Shown here: piece by piece, positions 17,734 to 27,935 of the stretch
Layout of the letters: each line of letters begins with the position of its first letter
Position numbering within the stretch: position 1 is the stretch's first letter
Assembly: GCF_013402795.1 (NCBI RefSeq)
Contig: NZ_CP058595.1
Coordinates: 1,895,501 to 1,959,500 of the forward strand
Direction: 5' to 3'
From: Costertonia aggregata
Lineage (GTDB): Bacteria; Bacteroidota; Bacteroidia; Flavobacteriales; Flavobacteriaceae
Length of the DNA stretch: 64,000 nucleotides
The notes under the pieces: model-generated
The model's input: only the letters and a program-made list of their open reading frames with translations
Told to the model about the DNA's origin: nothing
Database searches by the model: none
Made by a program: the position numbers and the translations under genes

Positions 17734-19890
17734 CTATTCCTTAAATTCTTTCAAGACCTCTTGGTTGGGAAGTTGTTCATATCCCATGTTGAAAAAGGTG
17801 AACCCGAAGATATCCGCATACTGTTCAATGGTTTTGCTCACGGGTGTACCGGCACCATGGCCCGCATTGGTTTCAATACGTATCAAGGTTGGGTTATCCC
17901 CGGCCTGTTTTTCCTGAAGTTCGGCGGCAAACTTAAAACTGTGTGCGGGTACCACCCTGTCGTCATGATCGCCTGTGGTCACTAGGGTTGCAGGATAGGC
18001 CACACCTTCCTTGACATTATGAACCGGGGAATATCCTTTAAGGTAATTGAACATTTCGGCATTGTCTTCTGCCGTTCCGTAATCATATGCCCAACCGGCA
18101 CCTGCCGTAAAAGTATGGTATCTCAACATATCCATAACACCAACGGCGGGCAAGGCTACCTTCATAAGTTCAGGTCTTTGCGTCATGGTCGCCCCAACGA
18201 GGAGCCCACCATTTGAACCGCCACGAATGGCTAAATAATCGGGTGAGGTGTATTTATTTTCGATAAGATATTCAGCGGCCGCGATAAAATCATCGAATAC
18301 ATTTTGTTTTTTTGTTTTTATGCCCGCATCATGCCATTCTTTGCCATATTCCCCTCCGCCACGCAGGTTGGGTACGGCATACACACCACCTTGTTCCATC
18401 CAAACAGCGTTTATAATGCTAAAAGATGGGGTTAGGCTAACATTAAACCCTCCATATCCATATAAAATTGTGGGATTTTTTCCATTGAGTTCCAATCCTT
18501 TTTTATGGGTAATGATCATGGGAACCTTAGTGCCATCCTTGGATGTGTAGAATATTTGGGTTGACTCATAGTCAGCCGGATTGAAATCTATTTCCGGTTT
18601 CCAATACTGTTCGTACTCACCGGTTTCCACATTATATTTGTAGGACGACCCCGGTGTATTGTAATTGGTAAAGGAAAAGTAAAACTCCTTGTCCTCTTTT
18701 TTTCCTCCAAAGCCACCGGCACTACCTACTCCAGGCAACTTTACTTCCCGGACCAATTTGCCATCGTAATCATATTGATATACTTTTGAGATGGCATCGA
18801 CCATATACTCAGCGAAGAAATAGCCGCCACCGGTGCTTGGGCTCAATACATTTTCGGTTTCAGGAATAAAATCTACCCAATTGTCGGGTGTAGGGTTAGA
18901 TGCGTCGACCGTGACTATTTTCATGTTGGGTGCATTGCGATCTGTGACGATATAAAGTTTAGACCCAACGTTTTCAATGATATAGCTAGAGGATTCCGTA
19001 TCATCCAATATTGGGATGAGCAAACCATTAGGGTCCTCTAGGTCTTTGATAAAAAGTTTGTTTCCGTAGGTTGAAATCCTTGCCGAAATAATAAGGTACC
19101 TGTTGTCTTCGGTCAGTCTAGCTCCAAGATATCTATGTTTTTCCGATGGTCTGCCACCATATACAAGCTCATCTTCTTCTTGAGGTGTGCCTACTTTGTG
19201 ATAATAAATTTTATGTTGGTCTGTTTTTGCGGATAGCTCGCTCCCTTCAGGTTTGTCATAACTGGAGTAGTAGAAACCATCATTGCCTTTCCATGAAATA
19301 CCACTGAACTTGATATCTACTAAGGTATCCTCAACAATTTCCTTGGTTTTTGCATTCATTACAATAGCCTTGCGCCAATCGCTACCACCCTCTGATATTA
19401 GATAAGCTGCTAAAGAGCCATCTTTTGTAAAGCTGAGTCCCGCCAAAGATGTGGTGCCGTCGTCGGAGAAAGTGTTGGGGTCAAGAAAGACTTCTGCTTC
19501 ACCATCATCTTTAGTTCTATATACTACGTATTGATTTTGCAGTCCGTCATTTTTATAAAAATAAGTGTAGTCGCCCTCTTTGAACGGGGAACCAAGCTTC
19601 TCATAGTTCCATAACTTTTCCAATCTATTTTTTAAATCGTCCCGAAAAGGTATTTTTTCCAGATAACCGAATGTGGTTTTGTTCTGTTCTTTCACCCAAG
19701 CTTCGGTTTCTGGGCTTCTATCATCTTCCAACCAGCGAAAAGGGTCTTTGACTTCGGTTCCAAAATAGGTGTCGATGGTATCGACTTTTACGGTATTAGG
19801 GTAGTTCACAACGATAGGGTCTTTTTTGGTTTCTGTCTTGCATGCCAAGAAGGTGCAACATGCAAGGGTCATTAAAAGTAGTTTTTTCAT
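17734..19890 (-). CDS. Prolyl oligopeptidase family (S9A) lipoprotein
   Basis: A 718-residue serine peptidase of the prolyl endopeptidase type, which cuts short peptides after proline. It has a lipoprotein signal (FLAC, acyl-Cys17), the N-terminal [17 protein letters not shown] motif, a seven-bladed propeller region and a C-terminal hydrolase domain with Ser near 559 in RGGSNGGLL, Asp near 641 in TGDHDDRV and His near 677 in NAGHGAG. ATG 19890 gives a cleaner signal peptide than ATG 19911. Probably periplasmic or on the outer membrane, acting in peptide degradation. Confidence 0.93.
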   Translation of the reverse strand: MKKLLLMTLACCTFLACKTETKKDPIVVNYPNTVKVDTIDTYFGTEVKDPFRWLEDDRSPETEAWVKEQNKTTFGYLEKIPFRDDLKNRLEKLWNYEKLGSPFKEGDYTYFYKNDGLQNQYVVYRTKDDGEAEVFLDPNTFSDDGTTSLAGLSFTKDGSLAAYLISEGGSDWRKAIVMNAKTKEIVEDTLVDIKFSGISWKGNDGFYYSSYDKPEGSELSAKTDQHKIYYHKVGTPQEEDELVYGGRPSEKHRYLGARLTEDNRYLIISARISTYGNKLFIKDLEDPNGLLIPILDDTESSSYIIENVGSKLYIVTDRNAPNMKIVTVDASNPTPDNWVDFIPETENVLSPSTGGGYFFAEYMVDAISKVYQYDYDGKLVREVKLPGVGSAGGFGGKKEDKEFYFSFTNYNTPGSSYKYNVETGEYEQYWKPEIDFNPADYESTQIFYTSKDGTKVPMIITHKKGLELNGKNPTILYGYGGFNVSLTPSFSIINAVWMEQGGVYAVPNLRGGGEYGKEWHDAGIKTKKQNVFDDFIAAAEYLIENKYTSPDYLAIRGGSNGGLLVGATMTQRPELMKVALPAVGVMDMLRYHTFTAGAGWAYDYGTAEDNAEMFNYLKGYSPVHNVKEGVAYPATLVTTGDHDDRVVPAHSFKFAAELQEKQAGDNPTLIRIETNAGHGAGTPVSKTIEQYADIFGFTFFNMGYEQLPNQEVLKEFKE

Positions 19891-19923
19891 TTTTTTCAGT
19901 AATTTGTCCAACTAAAAATAGCA

Positions 19924-19961
19924 CTAAAAAACCTTCAAAACATCGGTATTTTGAAGGTTTT
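19924..19961 (-). terminator. Intrinsic terminator after asd
   Basis: A perfect 13-bp stem (AAAACCTTCAAAA with its complement) around an 8-base loop, followed by T residues on the minus strand. It separates asd from the downstream S9 peptidase gene. Confidence 0.8.
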
Positions 19962-19984
19962 AACATTATGCTGAAAATTGTGCA

Positions 19985-20974
19985 CTATACGAGGTTATAT
20001 GCCACTAAATACTCAGCAATTTGTACTGCATTGGTTGCGGCACCTTTTCTTAGATTGTCGGAAACTATCCACATATTCAATGTGTTGCGTTGGCTCTCGT
20101 CCCTTCGTATGCGGCCTACAAAAACCTCGTCTTTATCATGCGCATAAATAGGCATGGGATAGGTATTGGTGTCCGGATTGTCCTGAACGGTAACGCCGGG
20201 AGTATCGTTTAAGATTCGACGGACTTCGTTTAATTGAAAATCGGTGTTGAATTCAACATTTACCGATTCTGAATGCCCTCCGGCAGTTGGAATACGCACT
20301 GCGGTAGCACTTATGGAAAAAGTGCGGTCATCCAATATTTTTTGTGGCTCACGGGCCAGTTTCATTTCTTCTTTTGTATAGCCATTATCCAAAAAAACAT
20401 CGCAATGCGGTAAAGCATTTCTACTAATGGGATATGGGTAGGCCATTTCACCTTTGATACCGGCGATTTCATTTTCCAACTGTTGTACCGCTTTTACGCC
20501 TGTTCCCGAAACGGATTGATAGGTTGAAATAACCACGCGTTTCATTTTATATTTTTTATGTAGAGGAGCCAAGGCCATGACCAACTGTATGGTGGAGCAA
20601 TTGGGGTTGGCAATGATCTTATCTTCTTGCTTGAGTTTATGGGCGTTGATTTCCGGAACCACCAATTTTTTTGTGGGGTCCATTCGCCATGCAGAAGAAT
20701 TATCGATTACCGTTGTACCTATTTCAGCAAATCTAGGAGCCCACTCCAAGGACGTGTCACCACCTGCTGAGAAAATAGCGATATCTGGTTTTGCTGTTAC
20801 GGCATCTGCCAAACCTATTATGGTGTGTTCTTTGCCTTTGTACGTTATTTTTTTGCCTACTGAACGTTCGGAAGCCACCAATATCAAATGCGTAACGGGG
20901 AAATTTCGTTCTGACAATACTTTCAACATTACTTCGCCCACCATTCCCGTGGCACCTACAACTGCTACTTTCAT
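19985..20974 (-). CDS. asd: Aspartate-semialdehyde dehydrogenase
   Basis: Asd reduces aspartyl phosphate to the semialdehyde for lysine, diaminopimelate, threonine and methionine synthesis. The 329-residue protein has the NADP loop VGATGMVGEVMLKVL at the N-terminus, the catalytic Cys near residue 126 in IANPNCSTIQLVMAL, and the active-site His in VRIPTAGGHSESVN. Length is normal. It is a single gene closed by a strong terminator. Confidence 0.96.
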   Translation of the reverse strand: MKVAVVGATGMVGEVMLKVLSERNFPVTHLILVASERSVGKKITYKGKEHTIIGLADAVTAKPDIAIFSAGGDTSLEWAPRFAEIGTTVIDNSSAWRMDPTKKLVVPEINAHKLKQEDKIIANPNCSTIQLVMALAPLHKKYKMKRVVISTYQSVSGTGVKAVQQLENEIAGIKGEMAYPYPISRNALPHCDVFLDNGYTKEEMKLAREPQKILDDRTFSISATAVRIPTAGGHSESVNVEFNTDFQLNEVRRILNDTPGVTVQDNPDTNTYPMPIYAHDKDEVFVGRIRRDESQRNTLNMWIVSDNLRKGAATNAVQIAEYLVAYNLV

Positions 20975-21169
20975 TTATATACTTTAAAAATTGAAGTGCA
21001 AATGTAAATTAAAGGCCTACCGTGTACAATAAAAAAATGAAAAATTATAATAATATAACAAAATGTTTAAATTGAAACAATTACAATAGGTCCATGGCTC
21101 TTAATGTTCTTAAGTGAGGTTCAGTATCGTAGTATTATTCTATTTCGAGAACATTTTTTTGCTGTAAAA

Positions 21170-21263
21170 AACAACCGTCAACCCAGTTAGCGAAACTAGA
21201 TTGACGGTTTAAAATTAAAAATTAAGCTGCAGCGCAGCGGCTTGTCCTGAAGGTACTTCAGGA
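21170..21263 (-). terminator. mscL 3' untranslated region with three hairpins, last is a terminator
   Basis: After the mscL stop the minus strand first forms a perfect 8-bp hairpin (TCCTGAAG/CTTCAGGA, 21245-21263), then an imperfect GC-rich one (21225-21242), and finally AACCGTCAA/TTGACGGTT (21172-21210) followed by six T residues. Only the last is a normal intrinsic terminator; the first two may stabilise the mRNA. The remaining spacer to asd (20975-21169) shows no gene. Confidence 0.6.
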
Positions 21264-21274
21264 AGTATATCTGA

Positions 21275-21676
21275 TTATTTTTTTAGGGCATCCCTAATCT
21301 CAATCAATAATTCTTCTTGTGTTGGCCCTTTTGGTTCCTCTGGAGCGGGCTCCTCTTTTTTCTTCATTTTGTTAACACCCTTTACTACCATGAACATCAC
21401 AAAAGCCACAATAATAAAGTCGATGACATTGGTCAAGAATTCTCCGTACATTATGGCTACTTCGCCTACTTTTTCGCCTGCTTCGTTCATGGTTCCTTCT
21501 TGTATGATATATTTGACGTCTTTAAAGTCTGCATTAAAAATAAGACCGATCAATGGGGAAACGATACCCCCCGTAAACGATGCCACAACTTTATTGAAAG
21601 CGGCACCCATAACGAAACCTACGGCAATATCTACCAGGTTTCCTTTCATTGCAAATTCTTTGAACTCTTTTAACAT
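21275..21676 (-). CDS. mscL: Large-conductance mechanosensitive channel MscL
   Basis: MscL opens under membrane tension to release solutes during osmotic downshock. The 133-residue protein starts MLKEFKEFAMKGNLVDIAVGFVMGAAF (family N-terminal helix and first membrane segment), has a periplasmic loop around residues 50-75, a second membrane helix near VIDFIIVAFVMFMVVKGVNKM and a C-terminal helical bundle after the KKKEEPAPEEP linker. The ATG at 21718 would add an unlikely 14-residue extension. Confidence 0.96.
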   Translation of the reverse strand: MLKEFKEFAMKGNLVDIAVGFVMGAAFNKVVASFTGGIVSPLIGLIFNADFKDVKYIIQEGTMNEAGEKVGEVAIMYGEFLTNVIDFIIVAFVMFMVVKGVNKMKKKEEPAPEEPKGPTQEELLIEIRDALKK

Positions 21677-21766
21677 GATATAGTGTTTTAGTTGGTTAAT
21701 GAATATATGATAATGCAATGTAATAAAAAATCGGCTTCTTGACGAAATGTTAATTCATGAATTTAA

Positions 21767-22873
21767 CTATTCTATAAATGAGCGTTTTACACGCTGTGAA
21801 ATACCTGTTAACAGTTCGTAAGAAATGGTATCGGCAGTTTGGGCAAAGTCGTTTGCGGAAAGCCCTTTCCCAAAAACGATGACTTCATCGCCCTCATTAC
21901 AATTAATATTGGTAACATCTATCATAATCATATCCATACATACATTACCTATAATGGGAGCCTTTTTACCGTTTACGTACACATATGTTTTTCCGTTACC
22001 ATATTGCCTGCCGATACCATCTGCATGGCCCAAGGGTAAAGTTGCCGATATTTTGTAACCGTCCGATGCATAGGCCCTGTTGTACCCCACGGTCTCACCG
22101 GGCTTTATTTTATGAATTTGGGAAATAATGGTTTTCAAAGTGACGACTGGTCTTAACTGGGCGTCGATTTTTGCTTCATTGCCATATCCATAAAGACCTA
22201 TACCACTGCGTACCATATGATGCTGGGCTCCGGGATAATTTACGATTCCCGATGTGTTCAATAAATGTTTAAAAGGAATATGGTCTAACTTTTTATCTAT
22301 TTCAGAAGCGATTTTCTGAAAAGTATCGATTTGTTTTTTTGTGAACTCTTTTTCGTTTAAATCTTCCGATGCGGCCAAATGCGAGAAAATAGACAGTGCC
22401 TTTAAGTAATCGGTCCCTTTTAATTTCCCGATAATAAAATCTATATCGTTCTCCCCAAAACCCAATCGGTTTAAACCGGTATTGAATTTTAAGTGAACGG
22501 GATACTCTTTTTGTTCGTGTTTTGCGGCTGTCTCTAGAAAGGCCTCCAGAATTTTACGGGAATATATGCTAGGTTCCAAACACCGTTCTATCAAAGTGTC
22601 AAAACTTACCGCTTGCGGATGCAATACCAGAATAGGTCGGGTAATGCCCGCATCGCGCAGCGCAATACCTTCTTTTACATAGGCTACGGCAAAATAATCG
22701 GCCCCTAGGCTTTGTAGTTTTAAGGCCACTTTCTCGGCATCGCTGCCATAGGCAAAGGCCTTTACGACCGCTAAAAATTTGGTTTTGGGCAGCAGTTTGG
22801 AACGTAAATAAAGATAATTATGCTCCAAAGCTTTGAAATCGATTTCTAGAACCGTTTCCTTTACTTCAGACAT
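21767..22873 (-). CDS. alr: Alanine racemase
   Basis: A 368-residue PLP enzyme making D-alanine for peptidoglycan. The cofactor Lys is about residue 38 in [11 protein letters not shown], and the catalytic Tyr lies in [12 protein letters not shown] in the C-terminal barrel half; the [10 protein letters not shown] motif is also present. ATG 22873 is preferred to 22894. Its start overlaps the tdk stop by 8 bp, so the two are translated from one message. Confidence 0.95.
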   Translation of the reverse strand: MSEVKETVLEIDFKALEHNYLYLRSKLLPKTKFLAVVKAFAYGSDAEKVALKLQSLGADYFAVAYVKEGIALRDAGITRPILVLHPQAVSFDTLIERCLEPSIYSRKILEAFLETAAKHEQKEYPVHLKFNTGLNRLGFGENDIDFIIGKLKGTDYLKALSIFSHLAASEDLNEKEFTKKQIDTFQKIASEIDKKLDHIPFKHLLNTSGIVNYPGAQHHMVRSGIGLYGYGNEAKIDAQLRPVVTLKTIISQIHKIKPGETVGYNRAYASDGYKISATLPLGHADGIGRQYGNGKTYVYVNGKKAPIIGNVCMDMIMIDVTNINCNEGDEVIVFGKGLSANDFAQTADTISYELLTGISQRVKRSFIE

Positions 22874-23510
22874 CGGAGTTTTTTTTTGAAGCATTCACTT
22901 CTTCAGAATCAACCTTCATTTGACTTACTTTTTCCCGCAACATGGCTTTGTAGAATGCTCCCCTGCTCAGGGGTTCATATGCTTCGGTCTCTCCGAGCAT
23001 TACCAATTTATCACTATCGGATTTCCGAAAACTGTAATTGGCCAAATTTCCGGTACGGGTGCAAATGGCATGTACTTTGGTAACGTATTCTGCCGTAGCC
23101 ATTAGTGCGGGCATGGGACCAAACGGGTTTCCCTTAAAATCCATATCCAACCCGGCCACAAGAACGCGAACCCCCTTATTGGCAAGGTCATTGCAGACCG
23201 TTACGATCTCATCATCAAAAAACTGGGCCTCATCAATACCTACCACATCACAGCCATCGGCCAAAAGCCTAATATTAGCCGCAGCGGGAACGGGAGTAGA
23301 GCGTATCTCATTGGCATCGTGCGAGACTACCATTTCCTCGTTATAGCGGGTATCGACCATCGGCTTGAAAATTTCTACTTTTTGCTTTGCAAATTGTGCA
23401 CGTCTCAAACGCCTGATCAATTCCTCGGTCTTACCGGAAAACATAGAGCCGCAGATAACTTCTATCCAGCCGAATTGTTCCTTGTGATTAACGGTGTTTT
23501 CGAGAAACAT
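22866..23510 (-). CDS. tdk: Thymidine kinase
   Basis: A 214-residue type-II thymidine kinase that phosphorylates thymidine for salvage. It has the P-loop GSMFSGKT (residues 21-28), the DEAQFFDD Walker B-type motif and the lasso region with [13 protein letters not shown]. Only one cysteine remains where many members hold a structural zinc with four, so the zinc site is probably lost or reduced. It is the first gene of the tdk-alr pair. Confidence 0.94.
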   Translation of the reverse strand: MFLENTVNHKEQFGWIEVICGSMFSGKTEELIRRLRRAQFAKQKVEIFKPMVDTRYNEEMVVSHDANEIRSTPVPAAANIRLLADGCDVVGIDEAQFFDDEIVTVCNDLANKGVRVLVAGLDMDFKGNPFGPMPALMATAEYVTKVHAICTRTGNLANYSFRKSDSDKLVMLGETEAYEPLSRGAFYKAMLREKVSQMKVDSEEVNASKKNSDV

Positions 23511-23630
23511 TTTGTAATTTTAGACGAAAATAAGGTCTTTTTTCGTTCTTGTTTTAAAGAAATATAAAAATACGCAAGAAAGGCATAGCTTTTGTTGAAA
23601 ATATGATGGTAAGAATATAAATCCGCATTG

Positions 23631-24317
23631 ATGAAAAAAAAGTTGAAAGAAGAGTTGAGGAAGTTGTCTACGGATATTATTACGGCGAGAGACTTGGATA
23701 GTATAACCGATTTATATGAAGCATCTAAAACGCTTTATGAAAAATTAGCGGTTTTGCGCTTTATCGAAGAGGAATTGAACGATTTGGAAGTTGACGTTTC
23801 CAAAAACGCCATTGCTGCCAAATTTGAGCAAATGGCCAGTGCAGTACTAGAGGGTAATACCTCTGTTCCGGAAAGTAATCCGCATGAAGAAGACATTATG
23901 GTTCCGGGTATGGATACTATTAAAGGTATGGTCTCCGAAATGCCAAGCTCAGAAGAGGTAGAGCAGATTTTCGGTGAATTTATGGCCAAGCCCGACTTGA
24001 TGAAAAATGAAAAGGAAATTTTGATGCCCAAAAGCAATGGCACAAAAAACGGGGTCAATTCTCCAAAATCAATAAACGATACTTTAGGCAAGGATATAAA
24101 AGTGGATTTAAACGACCGGTTGGCCTTCGTAAAGCATTTGTTCAACGATAGCATGGAAGATTTTAATAGGGTCATCTCCCAACTCAACACAATTGATACC
24201 GAGGAACGTTCTTTTTCATTCATCAACAATATGGTAAAACCCGACTACAATAATTGGCAGGGAAAAGAAGAATATGAACTTCGCTTTACGAAATTGATAG
24301 AACGCAGGTTTGCCTAA
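23631..24317 (+). CDS. Conserved hypothetical cytosolic protein
   Basis: A 228-residue acidic protein without signal peptide or membrane helix. The N-terminal 70 residues are helical (KEELRKLSTDIITARDLDSITDLYEASKTLYEKL); the middle (about 75-150) is low-complexity with Met-Pro and Glu residues; the C-terminal part has DLNDRLAFVKHLFNDSMEDFNRVISQLNTIDT, a helical block I have seen associated with conserved Flavobacteriia proteins of unknown role. The start is ATG 23631, one codon after a TTG. It is closed by its own terminator. No function is proposed. Confidence 0.7.
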   Translation: MKKKLKEELRKLSTDIITARDLDSITDLYEASKTLYEKLAVLRFIEEELNDLEVDVSKNAIAAKFEQMASAVLEGNTSVPESNPHEEDIMVPGMDTIKGMVSEMPSSEEVEQIFGEFMAKPDLMKNEKEILMPKSNGTKNGVNSPKSINDTLGKDIKVDLNDRLAFVKHLFNDSMEDFNRVISQLNTIDTEERSFSFINNMVKPDYNNWQGKEEYELRFTKLIERRFA

Positions 24318-24340
24318 CAATTTTCACAAATAATCGGTAT

Positions 24341-24368
24341 AACCCAACATAAGTTGTTGGGTTTTTTG
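24341..24368 (+). terminator. Intrinsic terminator
   Basis: ACCCAAC and GTTGGGT arms with a short loop and six T residues, just after the conserved hypothetical gene. Confidence 0.8.
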
Positions 24369-24420
24369 TTTTCTATGATAGTTCGTATTGTACCTTTGGC
24401 CCGGTAATCGCTATATCGCC

Positions 24421-24777
24421 ATGCAAATCAAAAAAATCGTTTTTTATGTAGCGACCGGAATATTAACGGCTATCATGCTATATTCGGTACAGATGTACTT
24501 TCGTAATCCTGATGCGATAGCCAGCTACTTTGAAAGTGTGCAATATCCGGGTTATCTTGTATATCCATTAGCGATTGCAAAGGTGTTGGGCCTCGTTGCT
24601 ATTTGGGGGAATTTCTCCAGATCATTAAAGGAATGGGCCTATGCAGGTTTCTTTTTTGATGTTACTTTGGCACTTACGGCACATATGGTCGCAAAAGATG
24701 GTGGGGAATTATTTTCGATTATTGCTTTTTTTGCGTTGATGATTTCTTACTTTACGGGTAAAACAGTATGTCCTTAA
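24421..24777 (+). CDS. DoxX-like four-helix membrane protein
   Basis: A 118-residue integral membrane protein with four hydrophobic helices (about residues 5-22, 45-62, 70-85, 95-112). The arrangement, with YPLAIAKVLGLVAIWG in helix 2 and EWAYAGFFFDVTLALTAH in helix 3, fits the DoxX/DoxX-like family of small redox-linked or uncharacterised proteins. Specific function is unknown. It lies 12 bp before rsmI but is probably not functionally linked to it. Confidence 0.75.
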   Translation: MQIKKIVFYVATGILTAIMLYSVQMYFRNPDAIASYFESVQYPGYLVYPLAIAKVLGLVAIWGNFSRSLKEWAYAGFFFDVTLALTAHMVAKDGGELFSIIAFFALMISYFTGKTVCP

Positions 24778-24789
24778 TTATTTGGATTG

Positions 24790-25461
24790 ATGGGAAAATT
24801 ATATTTGGTACCTACACCTATCGGAAACTTAGAGGATATGACCCTCAGGGCCATTCGTATTTTGAAGGAAGTAGATTTGATACTTGCCGAAGATACCCGT
24901 ACAAGCGGAAAGCTATTGCAGCACTTTGAAATAACCACACCTATGCAGAGCCATCACATGCATAATGAGCATAAATTGATGGACGGTATCGTAAGGCGAT
25001 TGAAAAATGGTGAGATTATAGCACAAATTTCGGATGCGGGAACGCCTGCCATATCCGATCCTGGATTTTTGTTGACAAGGGCCTGTGTAGAAAACAATAT
25101 CGCAGTTGAATGCTTGCCCGGGGCAACCGCTTTCGTACCTGCTTTGGTGAACAGTGGACTGCCAAACGAGAAGTTTGTTTTTGAGGGATTTCTTCCCGTT
25201 AAAAAAGGTCGTCAAACTAGGTTAAAGCTCTTGGCTGAGGAAACACGCACTATCATTTTTTACGAATCACCACATAAACTCATAAGGACTCTTACGCATT
25301 TTGTAGAATATTTTGGAGCGAAAAGGCCCGCTTCGGTTTCTCGAGAATTGACAAAAATCTATGAAGAGACCGTTCGGGGCAGTATGGAGGAGGTATTAAA
25401 ATACTACACGAAAAAACCACCAAAAGGGGAAATCGTAATTATCGTAGGCGGTAAACAATAG
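24790..25461 (+). CDS. rsmI: 16S rRNA (cytidine1402-2'-O)-methyltransferase
   Basis: RsmI methylates C1402 in the decoding centre of 16S rRNA using S-adenosylmethionine. The 223-residue protein starts MGKLYLVPTPIGNLEDMTLRA and has the tetrapyrrole-methylase-fold motifs AEDTRTSGKLL, SDAGTPAISDPG, LPGATAFVPALV and FYESPHKL. The start is ATG 24790; the TTG one codon earlier is not needed. Many homologues are longer with a C-terminal domain; this one is the shorter common form. Confidence 0.95.
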   Translation: MGKLYLVPTPIGNLEDMTLRAIRILKEVDLILAEDTRTSGKLLQHFEITTPMQSHHMHNEHKLMDGIVRRLKNGEIIAQISDAGTPAISDPGFLLTRACVENNIAVECLPGATAFVPALVNSGLPNEKFVFEGFLPVKKGRQTRLKLLAEETRTIIFYESPHKLIRTLTHFVEYFGAKRPASVSRELTKIYEETVRGSMEEVLKYYTKKPPKGEIVIIVGGKQ

Positions 25462-25478
25462 TTTCTTACATTTAGTCA

Positions 25479-26606
25479 ATGATAGCACCGTGGCTTATTT
25501 CTGCATTTACTGTTATTGCGGTCTACTATTTGGATAAATGGGAAAATAAACACATTAAGTCGGTTTTTGATTGGGTACCTGCAATATTGTTGGCTTACAT
25601 TATACCTGCCATTGTCTCCTACGTTTTAAATGCCGACTATTCCCAAGCCCATATACACAGCTTTAGTAAGGATTATTTTATTCCCTTGGCCATTGTTGCC
25701 GTCATGAGCAGTTTGTCTCTAGGTCAATTAAAGTCCATTGGCTTTAAACCCTTATTGGTTTTTGCATCTGGATCACTTTTCATTGCGGTTTTCCCCATAT
25801 TGCTTATGCTCTTTTTTTCAGATTCTGAATTGATTTCCCAAACTTTGACTATAGATGATTACTGGATGGGTATACCGCCCATCGTAGGCAGTTGGATTGG
25901 GGGAAGTACCAGCCAATTGGTATTGAAAGAGTTGGTAGAATGTCCTGAAAATATTTTTCTTACCGTTTTGGTAATGGATAATATCTTAGTAAATATATGG
26001 ACCATCCTCATGTTCCAAAGCATCAAAAAGAGTGGCACGCTTAATGCATGGTTCACTATTACCGATGTAGCCATACCTGAAGATATACGTGTTGAAAAAG
26101 GAACTAAACTAAAACCGTTGTTAAGTGCCTTGATTTTATTGGCATGCGTAGTATTATGTAATTTCATCATTGAAAGTTTTGTAGTTAAAGTGGTATTGTT
26201 ATCCTTAACGGGTTTGGCATTGAGCAATTTTATAAAGCAATGGAACTTTACGTTCGCTTTAAAGGCGGGGAGGATATTGATTATTATAGTTATGGCCATT
26301 TTGGGTTTAAAACTGCAAATTGCCACTCTTGGTTTTAATATGCCTTTTTTTGGTTTTCTTATTGTATGGCTTTTGGGTCATTTTATTTTTATGCTGATTA
26401 TAGCAAAGCTGTTGAATGTGAATATGGCTTGGGTGCCTATAGCCAGTATGGCCAATGTTGGTGGTATTGCGACTGCTCCAGCGGTCACTGCTGCTTATAA
26501 TATCAAATGGATGCCACATGCCATTGTACTTGCCATTTTAAGTATGGCAACCGGTACGTTTTGGGGTATGTTAACGATTTGGTTATTGAAGACTTTTATA
26601 AAATAA
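25479..26606 (+). CDS. DUF819 family membrane protein
   Basis: A 375-residue polytopic membrane protein with about ten hydrophobic helices. It matches the DUF819 (YjcL-like) family in its central PIVGSWIGGSTSQLVLKEL segment and in MANVGGIATAPAVTAAY near the C-terminus, both resembling discontinuous transport helices. Transport activity is inferred from fold only. Stop and next start are separated by a single base, so it is co-transcribed with the UDG-like gene. Confidence 0.85.
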   Translation: MIAPWLISAFTVIAVYYLDKWENKHIKSVFDWVPAILLAYIIPAIVSYVLNADYSQAHIHSFSKDYFIPLAIVAVMSSLSLGQLKSIGFKPLLVFASGSLFIAVFPILLMLFFSDSELISQTLTIDDYWMGIPPIVGSWIGGSTSQLVLKELVECPENIFLTVLVMDNILVNIWTILMFQSIKKSGTLNAWFTITDVAIPEDIRVEKGTKLKPLLSALILLACVVLCNFIIESFVVKVVLLSLTGLALSNFIKQWNFTFALKAGRILIIIVMAILGLKLQIATLGFNMPFFGFLIVWLLGHFIFMLIIAKLLNVNMAWVPIASMANVGGIATAPAVTAAYNIKWMPHAIVLAILSMATGTFWGMLTIWLLKTFIK

Positions 26607-26607
26607 A

Positions 26608-27195
26608 ATGAGCATGCAGCATCTACTTTCAGAGATTCGAAACTGCGAAGTCTGTAAAAAACATTTGCCGCTAGGGCCAAGACCTATAATTTCGGGAACG
26701 GTAAATTCGAAGATAGTTTTGGTAAGTCAGGCTCCTGGGAAAAAAGCGCATGAGCACAATAGGGCATGGGACGATTCCAGCGGAAGAAAATTACGCGAAT
26801 GGCTAGGGGTAACCGATGAGCAATTTTATGATGCGGATAATTTTGCCGTGTTGCCTATGGGTTTTTGCTATCCCGGAAAAGCGAAGACTGGCGATTTACC
26901 ACCAAGAAAGGAATGTGCACCGCTATGGCATGGTTTGGTCTGGGAACAGTTTGAAAACGTAAAGCTGGTTATTGTGATAGGAAAGTATGCCCAAGACAGG
27001 TATCTAAAAGAATTTTCAAAGGCGAACCTAACCCAGAACGTAGCGAATTTTAAAGATTTTTTGCCAAAACATTTTCCGTTGCCGCACCCCTCCCCAGTCA
27101 ATCGGTTTTGGATGGCCAAAAACCCATGGTTTGAGCAAGAGGTTGTAGGGGAGTTAAGGAAAATAGTATCAAAGGTGATAGGTGAGCCAAAATAA
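26608..27195 (+). CDS. Uracil-DNA glycosylase superfamily protein
   Basis: A 195-residue member of the UDG superfamily. Motif A is VSQAPGKKAHEHNRAWDD (about residues 33-50) and motif B is LPHPSPVNRFW (about 155-165). Cysteines are present near the N-terminus (CEVC) and after PMGF, as in iron-sulphur UDGs, but the complete four-cysteine set is not obvious. It may excise uracil or a related base, or be an uncharacterised branch. It directly follows the DUF819 gene. Confidence 0.8.
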   Translation: MSMQHLLSEIRNCEVCKKHLPLGPRPIISGTVNSKIVLVSQAPGKKAHEHNRAWDDSSGRKLREWLGVTDEQFYDADNFAVLPMGFCYPGKAKTGDLPPRKECAPLWHGLVWEQFENVKLVIVIGKYAQDRYLKEFSKANLTQNVANFKDFLPKHFPLPHPSPVNRFWMAKNPWFEQEVVGELRKIVSKVIGEPK

Positions 27196-27211
27196 TTATT
27201 TTTCTCCACCC

Positions 27212-27814
27212 CTAATAAGCACTCCCATCATGCTTCCCTTTTTCCCAACCATGTTTACCAAGATACTGGTTGGCACTTTCTACCGCACCTTCCTCAATAT
27301 CGGTTCCCTGACTGTCGTTCCAACGGTTGAGGTAACCAAAAAGAGAAATTACGCCGAGCATTTCTACGATCTCACCTTCATCCCAATATTGGTACAAACG
27401 TTCTTTGATTTCGGCATCTACGGCATTGGGCACTTGCGATGCTTGCAGCGAAAAATCCAATGCGGCTCGCTCAGCTTCAGAAAAAGCAGGGTGAGTTCGG
27501 TACTCCCAAATATTATCAAGTTGTTCCTGTTCCGCTCCGTAACGTTCAGCGGCCCGTATGGCGTGTGCCTGGCAATAGCGGCATCCGGTGGCATTGCTGC
27601 TTACCCATGCGATCATACGTTTTAAGGCAGACGTAACCCGCCCTTCATTGGCCATGACTGCCATATTCAAGTTAATAAAGGCTTTGGAAATAGCAGGTCT
27701 ATGCTGCATGGTCAAAATTGAATTCGGACAAAACCCCAGGGTTTCGTTAAAGAATTCGGCCAGTTTTTTGGTTTCTGGGCTATGGTCCGGGTCAAGAGGT
27801 CGTACTAAGGGCAT
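27212..27814 (-). CDS. Carboxymuconolactone decarboxylase / AhpD-like protein
   Basis: A 200-residue all-alpha protein of the AhpD-like superfamily (peroxidase-related branch). The redox motif is SSNATGCRYCQAHAIRAAERYG (CxxC with downstream His) near residues 76-90. Members act as alkylhydroperoxidases or carboxymuconolactone decarboxylases; the CxxCxxH arrangement favours a peroxidase-related role. It is convergent with the UDG-like gene and divergent from OsmC, another peroxide-related protein. Confidence 0.85.
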   Translation of the reverse strand: MPLVRPLDPDHSPETKKLAEFFNETLGFCPNSILTMQHRPAISKAFINLNMAVMANEGRVTSALKRMIAWVSSNATGCRYCQAHAIRAAERYGAEQEQLDNIWEYRTHPAFSEAERAALDFSLQASQVPNAVDAEIKERLYQYWDEGEIVEMLGVISLFGYLNRWNDSQGTDIEEGAVESANQYLGKHGWEKGKHDGSAY

Positions 27815-27935
27815 ACAGTATAATTTTCAGTTAAAAATGCGATATACGAAATCATGAACGAGTAAAAGCTTAGGCTTTTAAGAGGTGTCAAATTATCGTA
27901 CTTTTACAAGTCAAGTCTACAATAAACGAAAAATT

